Program-made: the position numbers and the translations under genes | From: JAIBAC01 sp046331095 | Lineage (GTDB): Bacteria; Actinomycetota; Acidimicrobiia; UBA2766 | DNA: 64,000 nt | NCBI GenBank assembly: GCA_046331095.1 | Contig: JAXLRM010000007.1 | Location: 1-64,000, forward strand | Reading direction: 5' to 3' | The notes under the pieces: generated by a model | What the model was told of the DNA's origin: nothing | Databases searched by the model: none | What the model saw: only the letters and a program-made list of their open reading frames with translations | Shown: piece by piece, positions 1 to 7,926 of the stretch | How positions within the stretch are numbered: the first letter of the stretch is position 1 | Layout: each line of letters starts with the position of its first letter

Positions 1-1041
1 CGCGCTCTTGCCGGCAGGCTGCCCTGGACGGCCGACAACGAGCTCGGCGTAGCTCTCGCGCGCACGCTGAAGCCCCCTGCACCCCTGCGTCAGTTCGCCC
101 CGGACGTGCCGTCGCGGCTGCTCGAGGTAGTGGAGAAGGGGCTTCAGCGCAGCCCCGGTGCCAGGTACCAGTCGGCGTCGGAGATGTCGGCGGCTCTCCG
201 CGGGATGCACAGCGAGCCGATCCGTCTCGAGCCACGCACCGCAGAGCGACGACCGGTCGGCGAGGTGACCCCGGTCGCGGTCCCGCCCAAGGAGAACGGC
301 AACGGGAACGGCAAGGGCGCCCACAGGGCCGGGTCACCGCGTCTCGGCCAAGCCGGTCGCGTCAACCAGGCGCGGAGGCCCCCCAGACCAGCCGCACTTG
401 CCGGGCCACCCAGACCGCGGCCACGTCAGCCGCCACTGCCCGTGCACTACAGGCGCCGCCGCGCGCTCGTGGGCCTCGTCGCCGTCGTCTTCGTCGCGAT
501 CGTCGTGATGTTCGGTCTCTGGCCCACCCGAACTGCCGACCAGGCGGCGCCCCCTGCTCCCACAGCGCAAGCGGTGCCGCTGGTTCCGGTCGCCGTCAAG
601 GACGTCGATCCGCGCCCGCGTGGCGACGGCAGTGAGTCTCCTCTGCAGACCCAGGCGGTACTCGACGGTGACCCGGCCACGCGGTGGAGCACCGACAAGT
701 ACAACTCCCCGCAGGACTTCACGGGCCTCAAGGACGGCGTGGGCCTCGTGTTCGAATTCGACCAACCCGTGACGCCGCGCCAGATCACGACACTCGTGAC
801 ACCCGCCACGACGATGGAGTGGCGCACATCGGACGACTCCGACGTGGGCACCGTCTCCGGATGGGACCCTGTCCCGGGGACCGAGACGACAGCGGACGGG
901 CGTTCACCGGTCCAAGTCACCTCGGCGACAGGCAACCGCAGCGCCAAGTACTGGCTCCTCTGGATCACCGGCGTGAGCAGGGTCTCGGGGGGACGCGGCC
1001 AGTCCTCGGTCTTCGAGGTCCGGTTCGGCGAAGGTGGCTGA
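1..1041 (+). CDS. Kinase-like / discoidin-like membrane protein, 5' truncated (probable MviN/MurJ C-terminus)
   Basis: The frame is open from the first base, so the N-terminus lies outside the window. Visible residues 1-70 look like the end of a protein-kinase C-lobe (GRLPWTADNE, then LQRSPGARYQSASEM). A Pro/Arg-rich linker follows, then one membrane segment at about residues 156-174, then an exported domain containing LDGDPATRWSTD, typical of F5/8-type (discoidin) carbohydrate-binding folds. In Mycobacterium the gene before sigM is mviN/murJ, whose lipid II flippase carries a cytoplasmic pseudokinase, a membrane helix and an extracellular domain in this order. The present gene is probably its 3' end, although a free-standing receptor kinase is possible. 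Whether the kinase part is active cannot be seen. Its stop overlaps the sigma-factor start by 8 bp. Confidence 0.75.
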   Translation, partial: RALAGRLPWTADNELGVALARTLKPPAPLRQFAPDVPSRLLEVVEKGLQRSPGARYQSASEMSAALRGMHSEPIRLEPRTAERRPVGEVTPVAVPPKENGNGNGKGAHRAGSPRLGQAGRVNQARRPPRPAALAGPPRPRPRQPPLPVHYRRRRALVGLVAVVFVAIVVMFGLWPTRTADQAAPPAPTAQAVPLVPVAVKDVDPRPRGDGSESPLQTQAVLDGDPATRWSTDKYNSPQDFTGLKDGVGLVFEFDQPVTPRQITTLVTPATTMEWRTSDDSDVGTVSGWDPVPGTETTADGRSPVQVTSATGNRSAKYWLLWITGVSRVSGGRGQSSVFEVRFGEGG

Positions 1042-1636
1042 GCAGGCAGGACTCGTGGATGACGAGCTGGTCGCGGCCGCAGTGGCCGGTGACCGTGACG
1101 CGTTTGCGTCTCTCTACTCGCGCCACCGTGACCGGGTCTTCTGCGTCGCCGTCGGCATCCTGTGCGACCGCGAGGCGGCGCTCGACGTGACCCAGGATGT
1201 CTTCTGCAAGCTCTTGGGTGTCCTGAACCGCTACGACGGGCACGCTGCGTTCACCACTTGGCTGCACAGGGTCGTGGTGAACGCGTGTCACGACATCTTG
1301 CGAAGGCGCACGGCGGTGGTCACCGACGATCCCCACGCCACCGCGGGACATCCCGAGGCCGGCGCCGAGGCCGACGTCGCCGCGGCTCTCGACGTGAGGG
1401 ACGCCCTCGCTCGAGTGCCGCTGGACCAGCGCAGCGTCCTGGTCCTCGTCGACATGGTCGGTTTCGGATACGAGGACGCAGCCGCCACCCTCGCCATCCC
1501 GGTCGGGACCGTCAAGTCGCGATTGGCGCGGGGGCGCCTGCGCGTGGCGGAGCTCATGGCCACCCGAGAATCCGGTACGGGGAACACCACGGCGGGCCCA
1601 ACACGTCCAAGCCATGGAGGCCACCGCAGTGGATGA
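1034..1636 (+). CDS. sigM: ECF RNA polymerase sigma factor, SigM-like
   Basis: This 200-residue sigma-70 family protein has two domains. Region 2 spans about residues 15-85, with the -10 recognition helix around EAALDVTQDVFCKLL and RVVVNACHDILRRR. Region 4 spans about residues 120-175, with the helix-turn-helix at YEDAAATLAIPVGTVKSRLARG. It would direct RNA polymerase to a stress regulon. The GTG start overlaps the preceding gene by 8 bp, and the 3' end overlaps the anti-sigma gene by 23 bp. The symbol rests on position: between an MviN-like gene and an anti-sigma gene upstream of trxB, as in mycobacteria. Family assignment is firm, orthology to sigM is probable. Confidence 0.88.
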   Translation: MAEQAGLVDDELVAAAVAGDRDAFASLYSRHRDRVFCVAVGILCDREAALDVTQDVFCKLLGVLNRYDGHAAFTTWLHRVVVNACHDILRRRTAVVTDDPHATAGHPEAGAEADVAAALDVRDALARVPLDQRSVLVLVDMVGFGYEDAAATLAIPVGTVKSRLARGRLRVAELMATRESGTGNTTAGPTRPSHGGHRSG

Positions 1637-2474
1637 ACACGTCACACAGGAGTTGTCCGCTTACCTCGACGACGAGCTCGATCCCGAGACACGCGCGCGT
1701 GTCGCCGCCCTGCTCGATTCCTCCGGCGACGCGCGGGTGGCCTTGGACCGCCTGGCTGCCGGCCGCGACTTGGTGCGCGCGGGCGCGACGGCGCCGACGG
1801 CCGCCGAGGCTGCTGCCGTCGACTCGGCGGTGTCCTCCGCGCTGGCCGGGCCCCGAGCATCCCGAACCGGTCCCCGTGCCCGCGACGTTCCCGCTCTCGC
1901 GAGCCGGCGCAAGAGCCCGCACAAGAGAGGGCGGCCCCCGTGGCCCTACTTCGCGGCGGCTGCGTCGTTGGCCGTGGTGCTCAGCCTCGGGATCATCGTT
2001 CTCGCGCAGGTGTTCGGCCGCGGCTCGACCAACGACCGCGCTGCTGTCGTCTCCACGACAGCCGAGTCGCCGGCGACCGCTGCGGGCGCCCCCCCGGGTT
2101 CGGCAGATTCCCTCGAACAGGCACCGACCGCGGCCGCGTCACCCAGGCCCCGGGAGCGGCCAGGCCCGGCAGGCAACGCAGCCGCAGGCCCTGCGCTCTA
2201 CCTCTCCGGAGCGACGGTCCAAGACGACGCCGGATTGGCCGGATTCGCCGCCGGTGCTCCCAACCCCGACGGCCCCCGCGACGACGTCGTCAACCAGCTC
2301 GTCGATCTCGCCTCGGCGGCCGGGCTCTCGACTGGAGACGGGCTCGCTCGCTGCCTGGGCACAACAGCGCCCGCCGTACCCGCCCGCGCGGACGTGGGCA
2401 CCTTCGGCGGTGCTCCGGCATACATCATCGTGCTCGTCGAGCCCGATCGCCGGAAGCCGACGTGGTGGCCCTGA
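1614..2474 (+). CDS. Transmembrane anti-sigma factor
   Basis: This 286-residue protein has a cytoplasmic helical N-terminus (HVTQELSAYLDDELDP) typical of anti-sigma domains, one membrane segment at about residues 110-133, and a low-complexity Ala/Pro/Thr exported part. The His of the zinc-binding anti-sigma motif is present, but the usual CxxC cysteines are absent from this domain, so zinc binding is unlikely. It overlaps the sigma-factor gene by 23 bp and presumably holds that sigma factor at the membrane. The ATG at 1614 was chosen; a GTG at 1629 is an alternative. Mycobacterial rsmA occupies the same place. Confidence 0.8.
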   Translation: MEATAVDEHVTQELSAYLDDELDPETRARVAALLDSSGDARVALDRLAAGRDLVRAGATAPTAAEAAAVDSAVSSALAGPRASRTGPRARDVPALASRRKSPHKRGRPPWPYFAAAASLAVVLSLGIIVLAQVFGRGSTNDRAAVVSTTAESPATAAGAPPGSADSLEQAPTAAASPRPRERPGPAGNAAAGPALYLSGATVQDDAGLAGFAAGAPNPDGPRDDVVNQLVDLASAAGLSTGDGLARCLGTTAPAVPARADVGTFGGAPAYIIVLVEPDRRKPTWWP

Positions 2475-2605
2475 CACGCCAGGACTGCGTCGTGTTGGGC
2501 ACCGTGACCGCACCGCGTTGAGGCGAGCATGAACGGGAGCGGCTGGCGTGTCTGTAACAATGAGGGTCGAGAGTGCCGGTCCCTGCGTGCCGGAAAGGAC
2601 CGTCC

Positions 2606-3757
2606 GTGACCGACAAGCCCGAGCAACCGGGTCCTGCCCCCGATAGTCCCGTCGAATCCACGGAAGCCGCGCAACCGCCCGCGTCGGGCGGCGCAGGAGA
2701 GCACGCCGAGCAGAGCTCGCTCCCCCCCGGGCCACCCCAGCCACCTGGCCAGCTCAACGGTGGCGTATCGTGGCCGGCCCCACCACCGCGCCCGCCGGAC
2801 CGCCCCCGCCCCTCGGCCCCCACGGCGCCACGGGGGGCAGTGGAGGATTCTCCGAGCGCGGGCGGGACCTCCCCGCCGGGCGCCGGTGTCGGACCGGCGG
2901 CCAGCGGCGGCCACGGCGAGCCATCAGCGCCCGGACCGGCGGTGCCCCCCGGAGAAGGACACGACTCCACGGCCTCACCGTCCGGGTCTCCAGGGGGTGC
3001 CACTCCCGCCCAGGTGACGCCTCCCACACTCCCGGCGCCGCCGGGCCAGGTGACGCCTCCCACACTCCCGGCCTCGCCGGGCCAGGTGACGCCTCCCACA
3101 GGCACCGGCACCGCTTGGGGATCGGCGGGACCCCCACAAGAGCCACCACCGTCACCACCCGCGGAGACCGGCTCTCCCGCTCCTCCGGCAGCGCCGACGC
3201 CCGTCTCGAGCGAACCACGGGCACCCGCCGAGCTGTCCCGCCCCCCAGCTCCGCCCGCAGGTGCGCCGCCACGACAACCAGCGCCTGGTCCGCCGGGACC
3301 GACGCCGCCGTCGTCGGCTGTGAACCAGCCGGGAGGACCTGCCGGGCCCGGAGGTCACGCCGAACCACGTCCCCTGCAGACTCATCCTGGCCCTCAGCGT
3401 CCACCGGTCGCCCCACCCGGCGCTGGGACCGGTCCGCATCCCGCGGCCGGCGAGGGCCTTCCCGGAATCGGCTCGCTCGCACCCCGGGTTGGCGAGACGG
3501 TCGAGTCGGTCGTCCAGGCGGTGCGGGACAAGACCATCGTCCCCGCCGAGCGCGCCGCCCGCGCCGTCGGTCTCGTCATCGTCGCCGTCGTCGTCCTGCT
3601 CGTCTTCATCACACTCCTGACGATCGGCGGGATGCGCTGGCTCACGGACTTGACCGCCCTCATCGGACCGGGGTACGAATTCGTCGCCTACCTCGGCCTC
3701 GGCGTGATACTCCTCATCGCAGGTCTGTTCACCTGGCGGCTACGGACCCGCAGGTAA
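2606..3757 (+). CDS. Proline-rich membrane protein of unknown function
   Basis: This protein of about 383 residues has two parts. The first 300 residues are Pro/Gly/Ser/Ala-rich and disordered, and contain tandem copies of a TPPTLPAPPGQV unit. The C-terminal 64 residues hold two membrane helices (about 322-341 and 359-377) joined by a short loop with GMRWLTDLTALIGPGYE, ending in WRLRTRR. The start was placed at GTG 2606, because a GAAAGGA ribosome-binding site lies 6 bases upstream; an upstream GTG at 2573 lacks one. It sits between the anti-sigma gene and trxB. I do not recognise a family. The C-terminal part looks structured and is the part to search. Confidence 0.7.
   Translation: MTDKPEQPGPAPDSPVESTEAAQPPASGGAGEHAEQSSLPPGPPQPPGQLNGGVSWPAPPPRPPDRPRPSAPTAPRGAVEDSPSAGGTSPPGAGVGPAASGGHGEPSAPGPAVPPGEGHDSTASPSGSPGGATPAQVTPPTLPAPPGQVTPPTLPASPGQVTPPTGTGTAWGSAGPPQEPPPSPPAETGSPAPPAAPTPVSSEPRAPAELSRPPAPPAGAPPRQPAPGPPGPTPPSSAVNQPGGPAGPGGHAEPRPLQTHPGPQRPPVAPPGAGTGPHPAAGEGLPGIGSLAPRVGETVESVVQAVRDKTIVPAERAARAVGLVIVAVVVLLVFITLLTIGGMRWLTDLTALIGPGYEFVAYLGLGVILLIAGLFTWRLRTRR
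3011..3100 (+). repeat. 36-bp in-frame tandem repeat, 2.5 copies
   Basis: Copies start at 3011, 3047 and 3083, each beginning CAGGTGACGCCTCCCACA. The first two differ at only two positions, and the third is cut after 18 bp. The unit encodes 12 residues of the proline-rich region of the surrounding gene, so copy-number change would keep the frame. Confidence 0.9.
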
Positions 3758-3805
3758 CCCGGTCGGCGTCCGGTCGGGAACATTCGCACAGAGAGACCCT
3801 CGGTC

Positions 3806-4753
3806 ATGAGTCCACAGGACGTCGTCATCGTCGGTTCCGGTCCCGCCGGGCTGACCGCGGCACTCTACGCAGCCCGCGCGGATCTCTCCCCGGTCGTCTT
3901 CGAGGGCGCAGCGTCGGGGGGCCAGCTCATGCTCACGACCGAGGTCGAGAACTTCCCGGGCTTCCCCGAGGGAGTCATGGGCCCCGAGTTGATGGAGCGT
4001 TTCCGCGAGCAGGCACAGCGCTTCGGCGCCGATCTGCGCGCCCTCGACGTCGAGAGCATCGACCTCTCGTCCCGCCCGTTCACCCTCGTAGCCGGCGGTG
4101 ACGAGATACGCGCCCACGCCGTCATCCTCGCAACGGGGGCAACGGCGCGCTGGCTCGGCCTCGAGAACGAGCCCCGCCTCGCCGGCAGGGGCGTCTCGAC
4201 GTGCGCCACGTGTGACGGGTTCTTCTTCAGGGACAAACCGATCGCTGTCGTCGGTGGCGGTGACTCGGCAATCGAAGAGGCCCTCTTCCTGACTCGCTTC
4301 GGCACCAAGGTGACCGTCGTGCACCGACGCGACGAGCTACGGGCTTCGAAGATCATGGCTGCACGCGCTCGCGACAACTCCAAGATCGATTTCGTCTGGA
4401 ACAGCGTCGTGGTCGACCTCGTCGGCGACGACAAACTGGAGGCAGCCATCCTCGAGGACGTCGTCACCGGAGAGCGCTCGCGCCTCGACGTCGAGGGCCT
4501 CTTCGTCGCGATCGGGCACACGCCCACGACCGACATCGTCAAGGGCCAGGTCCAGCTCGACGATGCCGGCTACGTGGTGACCCACGGCGGTACCCGTACC
4601 AGCGTGCGCGGCGTCTGGGCAGCCGGCGACGTACAGGACCGCGAATGGCGCCAAGCCGTCACCGCCGCCGGCAGCGGCTGCGCGGCCGCGATCGACGCGG
4701 AGCGGTACCTGGAGGCGGAGGCCTTCAGCGGGGCCGACTCGCTCGACTGGTGA
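3806..4753 (+). CDS. trxB: Thioredoxin reductase (NADPH)
   Basis: This is a full-length 315-residue flavoprotein that reduces thioredoxin with NADPH. The FAD Rossmann motif GSGPAGLTAALYAARA is at residues 8-23, the redox-active CATC at about 133-136 (STCATCDGFF), and the NADPH motif GGGDSAIEEA with HRR downstream. The C-terminal FAD motif GVWAAGDVQD is present. The ATG at 3806 follows an AGAGAGAC-like site. In mycobacteria trxB is followed by trxA and cwlM before parB. Here the next gene is parB on the opposite strand, so thioredoxin must be encoded elsewhere. Confidence 0.96.
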   Translation: MSPQDVVIVGSGPAGLTAALYAARADLSPVVFEGAASGGQLMLTTEVENFPGFPEGVMGPELMERFREQAQRFGADLRALDVESIDLSSRPFTLVAGGDEIRAHAVILATGATARWLGLENEPRLAGRGVSTCATCDGFFFRDKPIAVVGGGDSAIEEALFLTRFGTKVTVVHRRDELRASKIMAARARDNSKIDFVWNSVVVDLVGDDKLEAAILEDVVTGERSRLDVEGLFVAIGHTPTTDIVKGQVQLDDAGYVVTHGGTRTSVRGVWAAGDVQDREWRQAVTAAGSGCAAAIDAERYLEAEAFSGADSLDW

Positions 4754-4804
4754 GCCGCACGTCCTGACGTCCCCCCGCCATGCCGAGCAGGCCTGGGGCT
4801 TGCG

Positions 4805-5671
4805 TCAGGAAGACTCGCCGAGAATACGGGCGGCGATGCGCTCCAAGTCCGACAACGAGCCGAATTCGATCACCATCCTGCCCGCACCACGGCGCATCTT
4901 CACCTCCACCTGGGTGTCGAGATACTCACCCATCAGGTCACCTACCTCGAGTAGCGCCGGGTGGGCAGGTTGGGGTGCTTTGTCGGTTTTGTCGGTGGTG
5001 CCGGCCGAGCGCCTGCGTACGTACTCCTCGGTCTGGCGGACGGTCCAACCCTCTCGAGCGACCCTCGCGGCCACGGCGATCTGATCGGCCTGGTCCGGGA
5101 TGCCGAGGAGTGCCCGGGCGTGCCCACCGGAGATCTCACCGCCGACCAGCAACTCCTGGACCGGGCTCGGCAGGTTCAGCAATCTCAGGGTGTTCGAGAT
5201 CGCGGCACGGGACTTGCCGACTCGGCTCGACAAACTCTCGTGGGTGAGCCCGAAATCCTCGATGAGTTGGTGAAATGCCGCTGCCTCTTCGAGGGCGTTG
5301 AGGTCCTCGCGGTGGAGGTTCTCGAGAAGTGCCTCCTCGAGGCTGCTCTCCTCCGATGCCTCGCGGAGCAGTATCGGCACCTCGTCGAGGCCGGCCAACC
5401 GAGCGGCCCGTAGGCGCCGCTCGCCGGCGATGAGTTCGAACTCGGTGCCGTCGCGTCGACACAAGAGCGGTTGTAGCACTCCCAGGCGCTTGATCGAATC
5501 TGCCAGGGCGGTGATCGCCTCGTCGTCGAAGTGCGTGCGAGGTTGGCGCGGGTTGGGGTGAACCTTGTCGATCGAAACCTCGCGGAACACCGGTCCCCCG
5601 GCGGGGTCGTCGGGTAGCAACGCCGACAACCCCCTGCCGAGCCCGGTGCGCGTCACGCCCCTATCCGTCAT
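4805..5671 (-). CDS. parB: Chromosome-partitioning protein ParB
   Basis: This 288-residue CTP-dependent DNA clamp loads at parS and spreads over origin-proximal DNA. The N-terminal CTP-binding domain has GERRLRAA at about residues 86-93 and ENLHREDLN. The helix-turn-helix region for parS binding includes LTHESLSSRVGKSRAAISNTL, and a C-terminal dimerisation segment follows. It overlaps parA by 11 bp and is the distal gene of the pair. A matching parS core lies at 7137-7150. Confidence 0.96.
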   Translation of the reverse strand: MTDRGVTRTGLGRGLSALLPDDPAGGPVFREVSIDKVHPNPRQPRTHFDDEAITALADSIKRLGVLQPLLCRRDGTEFELIAGERRLRAARLAGLDEVPILLREASEESSLEEALLENLHREDLNALEEAAAFHQLIEDFGLTHESLSSRVGKSRAAISNTLRLLNLPSPVQELLVGGEISGGHARALLGIPDQADQIAVAARVAREGWTVRQTEEYVRRRSAGTTDKTDKAPQPAHPALLEVGDLMGEYLDTQVEVKMRRGAGRMVIEFGSLSDLERIAARILGESS

Positions 5672-6431
5672 CGGGAGCTACCTCCTTGGCGAGCTCGCGG
5701 TAGGCGATCGCACCGCGCGACATCGGGGCGAAGCGTTCGATCGGCTGGCCGAAACTGGGTGCCTCCGACAGTCGCACACTCCGCGGCACCACCGTCCTGA
5801 ACACCTTCTCGCCGAAGTGCTCGCGCACGTCCTTCGCAACCTGCGCAGACAGGTTCGTGCGCGCGTCGTACATCGTCAACACGAACCCCATGACGCTCAA
5901 GTTCGGGTTCACGGTGCGGCGGATCTTCTCGACGTTCTGCATGAGAGTACTCAGGCCCTCGAGGGCGAAGTACTCGCACTGGATCGGGACGAGGAGCTCC
6001 TCGGCGGCGACCAATGCGTTGATCGTGAGCAGGCCGAGGCTGGGCGGGCAATCGATGAGGAGTAGCTCGTAGTCCTCCTGTACCGCCTTCAGGGCCTCTC
6101 GCAGGCGTGTCTCGCGGGCCAACATCGAGACCAGCTCCACCTCCGCCCCTGCCAGGTCGAGCTTCGCGGGAACGCAGTACAGGTTCCGGAAACCGGTGCT
6201 GACGATGACGTCCTCGACCGGGGTGTCCTGGATCAGAACCTCGTACACGGTCGATTCCAGGCTGCGCGGGTCCAGACCGAGTGCGGTGGATGCGTTCGCT
6301 TGCGGATCAAGGTCGATGACCAGGACCGAGTGGCCGGCGGCCGCGAGCGCGGCGCCGAGGTTGACCACTGTCGTCGTCTTGCCGACGCCACCCTTTTGGT
6401 TGGCTATCGCGATCCTGTGCGAAGCGCGCAT
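5661..6431 (-). CDS. parA: Chromosome-partitioning ATPase ParA
   Basis: This deviant-Walker ParA/Soj ATPase moves ParB-origin complexes over the nucleoid. Starting at the ATG at 6431 gives 256 residues beginning MRASHRIAIANQKGGVGKTT, which places the deviant Walker A motif at residues 11-18, as usual for the family. The frame is open further upstream, but the extra sequence is not ParA-like. The Walker B region is LLLIDCPPSLGLLT. It is transcribed with parB and probably with rsmG upstream. Confidence 0.95.
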   Translation of the reverse strand: MRASHRIAIANQKGGVGKTTTVVNLGAALAAAGHSVLVIDLDPQANASTALGLDPRSLESTVYEVLIQDTPVEDVIVSTGFRNLYCVPAKLDLAGAEVELVSMLARETRLREALKAVQEDYELLLIDCPPSLGLLTINALVAAEELLVPIQCEYFALEGLSTLMQNVEKIRRTVNPNLSVMGFVLTMYDARTNLSAQVAKDVREHFGEKVFRTVVPRSVRLSEAPSFGQPIERFAPMSRGAIAYRELAKEVAPDDG

Positions 6432-6562
6432 GCTCGGAGTCTCGGTTCGTGAAGGTCGGGCCCTCTGGTCGGGGCAATATAGCTTCGGACCGCCACGCGG
6501 TCGCGGCATTCCGAGCGGCGCCGCATGCCGACCACGGCGCCACGCGGGAAGGCCGGGCCACT

Positions 6563-7153
6563 TCAGGGTTGCGTTCGGACCAGTAGGAGGGCGCGGCCCC
6601 CGTGGAGCGCGTTCGGGACGTGCTCGACCCTACTGTCGTGGATCGCAGCCGCTAGGAGCCAACTGCTCTCGTCCTGCCTGGTCGGCTCCGCAGGTGCGGA
6701 GAGTACGGCGACACCCCCGGGTGTCAGGTATCGGGCGGCGAGGGGGATGATCTCGGCGGGAGGCCCCACGCCGAATGCCGTGACCACCGGGAATGCTGCC
6801 TCGAGTTCGGAGTATCGCTCGACGCGCCCGGGCAGGATCGAGGTGTTCTCCAACCCGAGCTCGGGGACGATCGTCCGCAGCCATTCGATCCTGAGCTTGC
6901 GTGACTCCGCCAGGACGACATGCGTTCGGGGGTACCCGATCGCCAGCGGGATGCCAGGAAGGCCCGCTCCGCTCCCTATGTCGAGCAGGCCTTCGACCGC
7001 TCCGACTCGGGCAACTTCGAGGGTGTCCGAGAACGACGCGACGATCGCTCGGACGTCCGGACGGGTCAGCTTCCTCGAGACGAGATTGGTCCGCTTGTTC
7101 GCCTCGTGCAGGGCGTCGGCGAACCGTCTCGTCAGGGTTTCACGTGAAACCAC
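6563..7153 (-). CDS. rsmG: 16S rRNA (guanine-527-N7)-methyltransferase RsmG
   Basis: This 196-residue methyltransferase modifies G527 of 16S rRNA using S-adenosylmethionine. The SAM loop LDIGSGAGLPGIPLAI is at about residues 60-75. The N-terminus reads MVSRETLTRRF from a GTG start; these codons coincide with the palindromic parS core, so coding sequence and ParB site share DNA. It lies between jag and parA in the usual origin order. Confidence 0.93.
   Translation of the reverse strand: MVSRETLTRRFADALHEANKRTNLVSRKLTRPDVRAIVASFSDTLEVARVGAVEGLLDIGSGAGLPGIPLAIGYPRTHVVLAESRKLRIEWLRTIVPELGLENTSILPGRVERYSELEAAFPVVTAFGVGPPAEIIPLAARYLTPGGVAVLSAPAEPTRQDESSWLLAAAIHDSRVEHVPNALHGGRALLLVRTQP
7136..7151. 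promoter_or_regulatory. parS: parS centromere-like site (ParB binding)
   Basis: Positions 7137-7150 read GTTTCACGTGAAAC, a perfect 14-bp palindrome identical to the core of the bacterial parS consensus TGTTTCACGTGAAACA. Only the outermost base on each side differs (G and C instead of T and A). It covers codons 2-6 of rsmG and lies about 1.5 kb from parB and 3 kb from dnaA. ParB would load here. I saw no second exact copy of the core in the window. Confidence 0.9.
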
Positions 7154-7154
7154 C

Positions 7155-7877
7155 TCAAGCTGGGCTGAGCACCACGTTCCTCTTGGGCTCCTGGCCCTCG
7201 GAGTAGCTACGGACGCCGTCGATCTTGGCCACCACGTCGTGGACCACCTTGCGATCCGCGGCTGTCATCGGGTCGAGCGCGACCTCGATACCTCGGTCCA
7301 GGACCTCGCGGGCGCGCTCCCCTGCGAAGCGCTCCAATGCGGAGCGGCGCCGGGCCCGGTACCCCTGCACGTCGACGTTCACGCGCACGCGCGCGGCTGT
7401 GCGTCTCTGCACCACGGTCTTGGTCACCTCGGCGAGCGCGGCCAGTGTCGTGCCGCGGCGGCCGATCAAGGACCCGAGGTCGTCGCCGCCCACGTCCAAG
7501 TGCAGAACCGTGTCGCGGTATTCGGCCGCTATCTCGCCCTCGAGGTCGAACGCCTCCAGCAACTCCTCGAGGAAGTCGAGTGCGACGTCCTGCTGCTGGC
7601 GCAGGAGCGCGGGGTCGACTTCCTCGTCCCGTGATCTCTGGCGCGACCCCACCGACCCTTCTTCGTCGGCATGGTCTGCAACCTCGGCTGCCTCCGATTC
7701 CGGTTGCCCGGACTCCTCGCTCCCCGTGTCGCCCGCCACGCGAACCACGAGGCGAATCCCCTCGTCCGACGGCAACTCACCTATCTCCATGTCGTCCACA
7801 GCTACCCCGAGGAGACGCACTGCCTCGTCGAGTGCTGCATCGCGGTCCGACGCCTGGATCTCACGCCATTCGGTCAC
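7155..7877 (-). CDS. jag: KH/R3H RNA-binding protein Jag (KhpB-like)
   Basis: This 240-residue protein is the YidC neighbour Jag/KhpB, a KhpA partner in RNA binding linked to envelope growth. An N-terminal Jag_N segment (residues 1-50, TEWREIQASDRDAAL) is followed by an acidic linker, a KH domain with IGRRGTTLAALAEV at about 145-165, and an R3H domain (MTAADRKVVHDVVAKI) at the C-terminus. The frame extends upstream, but the GTG at 7877 has a GAGGGGAC ribosome-binding site and begins the conserved sequence. It lies just after yidC in the rpmH-rnpA-yidD-yidC-jag-rsmG run. Confidence 0.9.
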   Translation of the reverse strand: MTEWREIQASDRDAALDEAVRLLGVAVDDMEIGELPSDEGIRLVVRVAGDTGSEESGQPESEAAEVADHADEEGSVGSRQRSRDEEVDPALLRQQQDVALDFLEELLEAFDLEGEIAAEYRDTVLHLDVGGDDLGSLIGRRGTTLAALAEVTKTVVQRRTAARVRVNVDVQGYRARRRSALERFAGERAREVLDRGIEVALDPMTAADRKVVHDVVAKIDGVRSYSEGQEPKRNVVLSPA

Positions 7878-7926
7878 GGTGTCCCCTCGGAATCTCTCGT
7901 GTACACGGTCTCGATGTCCAGTGCGG

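Noticed and set aside
6843..6855. An extra copy of the 108-bp repeat motif (GTTCTCCAACCC) inside rsmG
   Set aside because: Only the 12-base word matches; the flanks do not and it is ordinary coding sequence.
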